64,000 bases of DNA from Ophioceras dolichostomum (taxonomy: Eukaryota > Ascomycota > Sordariomycetes > Magnaporthales > Ophioceraceae), in the NCBI GenBank assembly GCA_003049485.1, contig PYST01000151.1, forward strand, positions 27,975-91,974. The letters are read 5' to 3'. Position numbers and translations under genes: made by a program. Below are positions 57,372-64,000 of this stretch, piece after piece (position 1 is the first letter of the stretch; the number at the start of each line of letters is the position of its first letter). The notes below the pieces were generated by a model that had not been told where the DNA came from, searched no databases, and saw nothing but the letters and a program-made list of their open reading frames with translations.

Positions 57372-59824
57372 ATGCCTTCCGTGGTAGCAACAGCGCGTCT
57401 TGAAACAGCAACACCTAGCAACGGAAGTCGCAAAATGCCTCTTCTTCAGCTTCCATGTCTCTCCAGGCCAGAGTTTCGGTGGCGGCGCATAAGGCCCCGA
57501 GAGTATTGGAGTCGGCTGGTAGACTGGTTCGGAGAGCTGGCGGAGGCGCCCGGGCGGTACCTGGACGAATTCGTCGACAAGGTAAGCCGCTATATCCGAC
57601 GTATTCAACCCCGGGCGAGCTGGCTTTGCCCCGATCCGCCGCTACCGAGAGCGGGACGAGGCGGGAATACCGCCGGACCGCATCGGATCGCCATCATCGG
57701 GGCCGGCCTCACAGGCGTGACGGCGGCGGCGCACTGCCTTGGCCATGGATTCGAGGTCGTCTTGTTCGAGAGCGAGCCGAAGAGCAGTCTCGGCGGAATA
57801 TGGGGTGTATGTCCGCCTGTTATATTCTTGCCCCCTGTTCATCGAGACTCGTCCGGATCGATAGAGAGAAAGCTAACTAGCTGGGCGATTTCTCCTTCTT
57901 ACTCCCCTCCAACGAGCGAACAACGCCTCCGCCCTGCGCGTCCACTCGCTCGTGTACGGCTTCCACCCACCACCAGCCCCCGGGACCGGCGTTGCCGGGA
58001 TATATCCCAGCCGCAACTAGATCACAAGTCATGTGCGCGAGCTGTGGGAGCGGTAAGGCCTGGAGAGCCGCACCAAGTTCGACACCAAAGTCGCCGGGGT
58101 CTACCACCGCCGCATCCCGCCGGGCTGGATCGTCAACGATATCAGCAACGGCACTTTCGCCACCGTCATCGTCGCCGTCGGTACCTACGGCGAGCCGTAT
58201 ACGCCACACATCCACCAGCGGCAGACCTTCGGGGGAGAGGAGTGCCACTTCAGCGAGATGGCGGGGTGAGTTTGACAACACTACCTAGACACTAAAGGTA
58301 CCTAGGTAGGCACGAATCCGGATAAGAGAGACTCACACTTGAAATGACGGGTTTTATAGAAAGGACTTTTCCTCGAAAAACGTCGTAATCATAGGTAACG
58401 GTCCGTCTACCATTGAGGCGCTCGACCTCGTCGTCACGCGCAACGCGAAGACCGCCCGCGTCTTCACCCGCCGGGACATCTGGCTCCTCCCTCGGAGCCG
58501 CGCCATGGCCACCCTCGTGTGCTCATTCAGCAAAGCGCTTCTCGGACCCGGATCGCGCGGCGGCGGGGGCGGCGCCAGCAGCCTCGGCGGCACCAGCGGC
58601 GGTGGCTACCATCGCATGGGGCTCCCGCCGAGCCTGTACCCAATGGTCGAGGAAGTCCTCGTCACACTGCACCGCTTCTGCCCGCACGTGGCCGAGACGT
58701 GGGCGCGGGCCGCCGCGGGGATCCGCGTGGGGGTGAGGGCGGCATCATCAATAATCCGCCTGGTGACGTCCGTGACGGCGGAGATGGTTCGTCGGGGCTT
58801 CGAGAGCGCCGACCAGAACGTCGCGCTGACGAATGGCGTTGGCGGCGGCGGTGACAACAACGACGCTGGTGCTGACGCTGGCGCTGGCGCTGGCGAGGGT
58901 GCGGGTGGTGGTGGTGGCGTAAGGAAAGCCGGGTGGGTCCGGTGCGACGTGATCCGGTTCAACGACGATGGGTTGTTGGTAAACGAGCGGCAGAGGGGCG
59001 TCCCGGCGTGGGGACCAGGACGCAGGGCCGACTTCAAGGCTGACACGGTCGTCATGGCCACTGGGTACGATGTGCCTTCGCTGGATTTCCTGCCGCAGGA
59101 CTGCCGGGATGAGCAGTGCAGGCCGCCGGACTGGTTCGCGCAGGTGTTTCCGCCGCTGGTGGAGGAGCTGACGCTCTGTGCTATCAATTGGTGCGAGCCT
59201 GCTTGACTGCCTGAGCAACCATCGTCCCAAACACAGCCCTCCCCCTTAAACATCTGAGACCGAAAGGAAGGGACTGAAGGCCCGCCCGTATGTCTGCTCA
59301 TTTGTCCGTCTGTCTGTCTGTCTAACACTGGCTCATTGAACAAAAGCACCTATAAGTCCGCCATCGGTCTTTCAGGTAGGTGGAACATCGGGCTGTACAC
59401 GCGCATGCTGCCCCTGTTCCTCCAGGAGCCTCGGGCGCGGCCCGGCCCTCGCACGCTGAGCAGCTTCATCGCGCGGAGCTAGGCTCTGCGCGGGTTCGTC
59501 CGTGGGCGCTATGGTGCTGGCAGCGTAGCCTCGAGGCTGCTTGACTCCGTCGTGTACCTGGAGGTGATCTATTGGTTCTTGGGATGCATCCTGGGGAACC
59601 CTTCGCTGTGGAAATGGGTGCCGTATGTGCTGTCAGGGGCCGACCGGACGAAAGAGCGCAGGAAGCTCAATGGCGTCCGCCCATGGTGCCGCCGCCTGTG
59701 TCCAGGGGCAACCCGACGAGGATCACCGCGGTGGAGGCGCTGGCTGTGGCGTCGCGGATGCCGCCGAACTTCGAGCTTCAGCTTCGCCGACCGAGGCAGA
59801 TTGGCTGAGATCGTGCACGAGTGA
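57372..59824 (+). pseudogene. flavin-containing monooxygenase, three in-frame stops
   Basis: Exons 57372..57804, 57917..58265, 58360..59190 and 59380..59824, all GT-AG with matching phases. The FAD-binding motif (IAIIGAGLTGVTAAAH), the post-FAD segment (SLGGIWA, NASALRVHSLVYGFHP), the second Rossmann motif (VVIIGNGPSTIEALDLV) and the ATGY motif (VVMATGYDVPSLDFLP) are present. So is the C-terminal WNIGLYTRMLPLFL segment. The reading frame is broken by TAG 58018..58020 (IYPSRN*ITSHV), TAA 58054..58056 (LWER*GLESR) and TAG 59480..59482 (IARS*ALRGF). All three lie in conserved stretches, so introns do not explain them. An intact relative would oxidise a small organic substrate with NADPH and oxygen. 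A Gly/Ala repeat near 58870..58915 is also unusual. Confidence 0.8.
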
Positions 59825-60061
59825 AGGAAGGCGAGAAAGGTTTGTGAGCAGTAACAATATTAAGGAATAAACATCGGCATCGAAATCAGAAATCGGGACT
59901 GTAAGGGTATGGCTGTGGATTAGTCGGGTAGGAAGGTAGGGACGGAGAAGTCAATAATGACGGCCAACCAAGAGATAGATTTGTTGAATTCGACTTCCGA
60001 CGAGGGAAGTGGACTCCCCAGAGGTGGGTAGGTATACCGGTTCGACATAGCAATAAAACTC

Positions 60062-61345
60062 TCATGATCTCTTCTTCCCCTTCCCAGATCGCCCCAACTC
60101 CTGCAACCTCTGCCTCTTCCGATACCTCTCCCCAATCTCCACCACCCCGGCCCCAGCGCCGCCCCCCCTCGGCCCATCCGCCGTGTCCATCCCCCTCTTC
60201 CGGCTCTTCTCCAACAACGCCTTTGTCCCCGACGAAGACGACCCGCCGCCTCCTCTCCTCTGCGTCAGCTTGTTGATCCGATCCACCCCTTCCCCCAGAT
60301 CCCTCCACTCCTCCCCTCCAAACGTCATGCGGCCGTTCCTCGCCGCGCCGCCCAAAGCGGCCGCCTTCGCGGCACGCTCCTTCTTGCTCTCCTTCGGCAG
60401 GCGCACGAAGTTGGTCTCCTCATACGTGCGCCTCTCGTCTTCCTCTTTGCGCTCGGCGACAGTCTTCACGTGCCGCCCCCGGCCCTGGATGTTGGTCCCG
60501 ATGCTGGGCTGGGAGAGCGGCGCGGTCGAGAGCTCGTCGTTGATGAACTCGTCCATCGTGGCGGACTTGAGAGTCCGGTTGGCGCGTCGGTCAGCCGCTT
60601 TGTCGCGCCGCTCGGTGGTGGGCATCAGGGTCGGTGCCACCTTGGGCGGGCGGTAGATGCCGTCTTTGGTCGCCTTGCCCCTGCCTGCGCCCGAATCAGC
60701 GGCTTCGGCGTCGGCGGGGCGGACGAATGCGGAGGGGTTTGGCCTGAACTGCAGCTCGGACAGCTTTGCCGTCGGGACGTCTGGGGTATCGTCATCGTTC
60801 TCGTCCTCGCCTTCGTCGCCGTCGCCATTCTCAGAGTCCTCGTCTTCTGACGCATCCGAGTCGTCGTCTGTTGGGCCGGACCGGCCGTTGCTACGACCCG
60901 AGATCTTGCTGTTGGATACTAAGCGCTTGGATGCATCGGCCGCCGCGCTCTCGTGCCGTTCGGCATCATCCACAGCGCGCAGAACCTTCTCGATCTGGTA
61001 CCGCAGCTTGTCCTCAAGCGGGCGGACTCCTTTCTCAAGGTACAATCTCAGCTCGACTAGTTTTTTAACTAGCGCATCGTGTATCTCTGATGATGATGCC
61101 GATGATGGACCCGGAGCCTCTGAATTGGTTTTGGGCCGTTGTTGCCTTGTGCCTCGGACCTTTAACAAGATCAGGAAGACTACGTTCTGGAGGTACGAGA
61201 GGAGGAGCTCGTTCTTGACGTCGAGGAGGGAGAGGCCATCTTTCCGTGGCTCGACGCCGGCAAGCTTAGGCGTCACTTCTAGTGAGGATGATAGCGACTG
61301 TGTTAAAGAACTGAGGAGCGCCGGTAGGCTCGTCACCGTCGCCAT
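60062..61345 (-). CDS. lcp5: Lcp5/neuroguidin, U3 snoRNP-associated Sas10/C1D protein
   Basis: Single exon, 427 aa. The N-terminal Sas10/C1D domain (LLSYLQNVVFLILLKVRG, LVKKLVELRLYLEKGVRPLE, DKLRYQIEKVLRAVDDAE) is followed by an acidic region (DSENGDGDEGEDENDDD). Next come the family block LQFRPNPSAFV...GIYRPPKVAPTLMPT, the YEETNFVRLPKESKKERA block and a basic C-terminus (YRKRQRLQELGRSGKGKKRS). Lcp5 works in the small-subunit processome in the nucleolus, in 18S rRNA maturation; neuroguidin is its animal counterpart. Length and domain order are as expected. No sign of decay, in contrast to the pseudogene next to it. Confidence 0.9.
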   Translation of the reverse strand: MATVTSLPALLSSLTQSLSSSLEVTPKLAGVEPRKDGLSLLDVKNELLLSYLQNVVFLILLKVRGTRQQRPKTNSEAPGPSSASSSEIHDALVKKLVELRLYLEKGVRPLEDKLRYQIEKVLRAVDDAERHESAAADASKRLVSNSKISGRSNGRSGPTDDDSDASEDEDSENGDGDEGEDENDDDTPDVPTAKLSELQFRPNPSAFVRPADAEAADSGAGRGKATKDGIYRPPKVAPTLMPTTERRDKAADRRANRTLKSATMDEFINDELSTAPLSQPSIGTNIQGRGRHVKTVAERKEEDERRTYEETNFVRLPKESKKERAAKAAALGGAARNGRMTFGGEEWRDLGEGVDRINKLTQRRGGGGSSSSGTKALLEKSRKRGMDTADGPRGGGAGAGVVEIGERYRKRQRLQELGRSGKGKKRS

Positions 61346-61584
61346 TTGCGCTATGGTAGTTGGCTGCTAGAGAGGGGAGGTGGTTCAGCGAGAGGAGCTG
61401 CGTGAACTTCTGAATTTTTTATTTTTTTTTGGGATCGTATCGTCGATAACACCCCACCTCCAAGGGTTAGGGTCGCGCTGCTGTGATGTAATCCGGTCGG
61501 CAGCCCCGTTTCTGACTGGCCCACGCCGCACCACGTGACCGGTTCGTGCACAGTCCTGAAAAGCCCTGCGACTTGCTTGTCATG

Positions 61585-62225
61585 TCACCAAACCTGCACG
61601 TACCAAGGCCGCCCATCATTCTGCACCTCTACATGCTCTCGACACGGTTTCGCGTCGAGCAATGCCCCTCTCATTTCCCAGTCCGTACATCGGCCAATAA
61701 CGCAATTGCAGGGCCACATCTGGACGCGCAAGCTGATGCTGTTGGCATAGTCAATTGCCTGGTTTTCGGACAGGTCCCTAGCCCGCCTTAGGCAAAGTTG
61801 ACAGGAGACACGAGCATCCACTTGACAATGGAGAAGGGAGGAAGAGACGTCTAGCGAGAGAGCACGACCTTTGACTACGCAGGTCGCTCGCTCGCCCGCA
61901 CCCCACGCAGGTTAACCCTCGAGGCTGCAAATGCGTTCTGACCACTATGAGAGCCGTTGGCGGCGTAATCACACTCCCAGAAATGGAGCACGTGTTGCCG
62001 CTGCAAGGAACTCACCCGGAGCTTGAGCTCAGAAGGGGCCAAAAAGAGGCGAAAGGATAGGAGGAGGGGGAAGAGCAGGCGCAACTCCTGTGACCGGACC
62101 ACAGGAATAGCCTCGACGACGACGGACACCCTCGACAACCTCCATTTCGCCTGACTGGCTCGCGACTGACACCCGAAACTAAGTCCGAGTAGCAGAAACA
62201 GCGGCAGCGCCCGGGGAACATACAT
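61585..62225 (-). CDS. possible small secreted cysteine-rich protein, splicing uncertain
   Basis: ATG 62225 opens a signal-peptide-like start (MYVPRALPLFLLLGLSFG). The last exon appears to begin near 61827 (acceptor TCAAG) and encodes VDARVSCQLCLRRARDLSE, NQAIDYANSISLRVQMWPCN and CVIGRCTDWEMRG, to TGA 61585. It is Cys-rich with no other similarity. A middle exon around 62014..61910 (HVLHFWECDYAANGSHSG) is possible. I could not settle the introns. The evidence is the signal peptide, the Cys content and consistent strand. It could equally be chance open reading. Confidence 0.35.
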
Positions 62226-62724
62226 ACTCGCATTGATCAAAATTTTCGTACGTTCTACCTGCTGCCGAACAAGTGGTATGGATGACCCCAGGCTGGACAT
62301 CAAGCGCGTAAGGAGAGCCAACAAAAAAAAAGCAGAGGCCGGGGAAATCTCCCATCCGTCGAAGAGTCCGTTAGAGGCTTATTCAGCTTGCACTACAGCA
62401 CGAGTGCGTCCGTACCACATTGCACTATGGCGCTCTTCTGCGCTGGAAGCTGCGAGTGAAGGCTGCGCGAGCCCCCATGGCACGCCATGCCACAACAATA
62501 ACTACTTATTAATTTTTCCGTGGAATCGCGAATGTCGGGCACTTTTCGTAAATTTGGGTTATTTTCCTCTACCCCCAGCAATATTGTTAACTGGAGCACG
62601 AACCTACGTGACGTGCATTGCATCTGTGTGTGATGTACAGCTCTCATCTGCCTGCACCTCATCAAAATCTCTCCTCCATCCACCAACACCGTTCTCCCCG
62701 CAGGCTGCTCGCTCCCCCAGAACG
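62226..62724. other. intergenic
   Basis: No feature is recognised. Confidence 0.4.
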
Positions 62725-63470
62725 ATGGCGCAGCCGTGGGCGATTGAGAAGGTCAAATGGACTTATAACTACGATGAATGGCCCCACCACGGGATCGAGG
62801 TCACGCTCGGCATCACCATCCGCAGAGAGTCCTCGCAATGGCGAGTTTGACTTTCTATCCTGCCTATCGCCCTGCAAATGACGTTGGAACGGCTCCAACA
62901 CATGCCCTCCCTCCTCGAGTTCGACCGGATCCGCCTCTTGCGCGACACTGTCACCGAGCTTATATTATCCCCCTGCGACCACTGGTAGGGTGCCATCCCA
63001 AGCCAGCCCGTCCACAGGGACGTCGTTCGATGTAGCCGCGGTGTGCTTCCCAGACGCGAGGCTGGACGTGCGTGAGGATCCTCGGCGGGCTCGCTTCCCT
63101 CCATATAGCAAGGCCTCGGTCCGGGTGCAGGAGGCGCACCTTAGGCACGTCCTCGACCGCGGCCTCCATCTCGCGATCCACTTGGTCGAGATGCAGCTTC
63201 CCGAGGACGAAGCGCCGAGGCGCTATATCTACAAGCGCATCGAGCGCCCCATATACCGACCCCATGACACCGAGCATGTTGCGCAGGAGCTGCTGAACCT
63301 GGAAACGATCGGCTCCGCCGAGTTCATTGTTGGTCCCGTAGCCGCTGTGGTTTCCCCCAACCCGTATCACACGGATTTGGCGCACCCAGAGAGGGCCGAC
63401 GAAGTGCTCCGCGGGTTTTTGCTCGAATACCACCCTGCCGGCATGCTGGAGGACGCCCTGGCTTCGCCCG
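62725..63470 (+). pseudogene. truncated fungal kinase-like gene
   Basis: Segments read MAQPWAIEKVKWTYNYDEW (62725), then after a TGA MTLERLQHMPSLLEFDRI in the same frame, then after a likely intron (GTAGGG...CCACAG) FDVAAVCFPDARLDVRED, APRRYIYKRIERPIYRP, AQELLNLETIGSAEFIV, SPNPYHTDLAHPE and VLRGFLLEYHPAGMLEDAL. This is the N-lobe of the kinase-like proteins common in fungal genomes: beta strands with a YIYKRI Lys, then the hinge FLLEYHPAG. The catalytic HRD and DFG loops are missing, because homology stops at about 63470. It is truncated by a junction with sequence of another origin. Confidence 0.6.
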
Positions 63471-63599
63471 AAATGCTACCGAATAGACATAATCCGTATG
63501 GTCCTGTAGCGTCTGCTTCACTTCGCCTGTAGCTGCGTCCCAGAGCTTGAGGGGATCGAAACGGGGGTTCAGGCTGTATACGTAAGGCGGGAGGGCCAT
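63471..63599 (-). pseudogene. WD40-repeat fragment, NLR type
   Basis: On the minus strand PLKLWDAATGEVKQTLQ, DHTDYVYSVAF is one WD40 repeat of the kind found in fungal NACHT/NB-ARC-WD40 receptors. It has no beginning and breaks off exactly where the plus-strand kinase homology stops. There is no start or gene context; it is a fragment only. Confidence 0.6.
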
Positions 63600-63613
63600 T
63601 GCCTCTCCTCCAA

Positions 63614-64000
63614 TTAGACATTATAGCCTCGAGAAAATTGTACACGCTTCTGGAGACGGCTTTTCGCTATAATCCATCTCGTTATCCGCCGAACTTCTTA
63701 CCCTCATGCCGCTCAATCGAATCTCACCGTGATGGGCTCGTGGTTGCCCGAGAATCTCCTTCCATCGACCTCCAGCTCAAACTTCAGATCCGCAGGGGCA
63801 ATGATGACGACTATGTCAAACTGGCAAGTGTAATACTTCGTCTTCTTGGAGTACCACTTGCCTTTCTTGTACTTCTTGATCAGTTCCTGCTGCTGCAGCC
63901 CCGTCAGGTTGTATTGGAAAAGAGAGAAGGGAACTATTTGAATGAGTGTATTGAAGAGCCCCTGCCCTTCTTATTCTGTCTATCTACAGAGTGAATGGAC
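63614..64000 (-). CDS. 3' end of an unknown gene, 5' part outside window
   Basis: Two exons are visible: 63933..63728 (acceptor CAAATAG, donor GTGAGA) and 63649..63614 (acceptor CTCCAG), ending in TAA; the phases fit. The residues (YNLTGLQQQELIKKYKKGKW, YYTCQFDIVVIIAPADLKFE, RRFSGNHEPIT, then KRVQFSRGYNV) look genuine: basic, then beta-like. I recall similar C-termini in uncharacterised fungal proteins but cannot name the family. The gene continues beyond the right edge. Confidence 0.45.

Noticed and set aside
1..64000. Backbone secondary-metabolite cluster, given regulators, MFS, FMO and hydrolases
   Set aside because: No polyketide synthase, peptide synthetase, terpene cyclase or prenyltransferase is present, and the FMO is broken. 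The genes do not form a recognisable pathway.

Overview
The window is from a filamentous ascomycete nuclear genome. The basis is dense GC-rich genes on both strands, many short GT-AG introns (about 50 to 270 nt), two Zn2Cys6 regulators, a DHA1-type MFS transporter, a sedolisin, a secreted fungal PLA2 and fragments of kinase-like and WD40 genes. The gene set fits Pezizomycotina, probably Sordariomycetes; the species cannot be named from sequence alone. No virus, complete transposon, CRISPR array or rRNA gene is visible.

Layout. At 1-2.8 kb are two minus-strand genes, a SERAC1-like alpha/beta hydrolase (cut by the left edge) and a secreted effector-like protein. A gene-poor 3 kb follows, then a six-exon Zn2Cys6 factor (5.9-9.2 kb), an F-box protein (10.1-11.9 kb), an unknown three-exon gene (12.4-13.7 kb) and a frameshifted coiled-coil gene (14.3-14.6 kb). 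After another poor stretch come a secreted phospholipase A2 (17.9 kb), an unknown gene (20 kb), a Pom33/TMEM33 membrane protein (23.1-24.5 kb) and a PTEN-type phosphatase (26.1-28.9 kb). A polytopic membrane protein (29.9-32.1 kb) and a small alpha/beta hydrolase (33.2-34.1 kb) follow. Then come an MFS transporter (36.4-39.8 kb), an amidotransferase-like fragment (41.1 kb), a Upc2-like Zn2Cys6 factor (42.2-44.2 kb), a beta-lactamase-like serine hydrolase (44.9-46.9 kb) and a sedolisin protease (48.9-50.9 kb). A flavin monooxygenase pseudogene (57.4-59.8 kb), Lcp5/neuroguidin (60.1-61.3 kb), a possible small secreted Cys-rich protein (61.6-62.2 kb) and a patchwork of gene fragments at the right edge complete the window.

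The most unusual feature is a family of six related loci: one at 34.7-35.7 kb (+) and five at 47.5-56.6 kb (all minus). They encode, in two exons split at one conserved phase-1 intron, a C-x2-C ... C-x2-H-x-G half and a W ... W-x-C-C ... G-C-x2-G-x-H ... G-R-Y-Y half. The ligand pattern resembles a CHORD zinc-binding module, and several copies carry an N-terminal APEPF helical motif. Two copies (47.5 and 55.8 kb) are intact. The other four carry frameshifts, TAG stops, a lost exon or an internal replacement. I do not recognise this family as described; it looks like a birth-and-death array.

Housekeeping-type genes (PTEN, Pom33, Lcp5) are intact beside this decaying accessory material. The stops in the decayed loci are mostly TAG where CAG or TGG is expected, which fits C-to-T change at CpA, but this is not proven. 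All exon boundaries were placed by hand from splice consensus, frame continuity and protein-family expectation.
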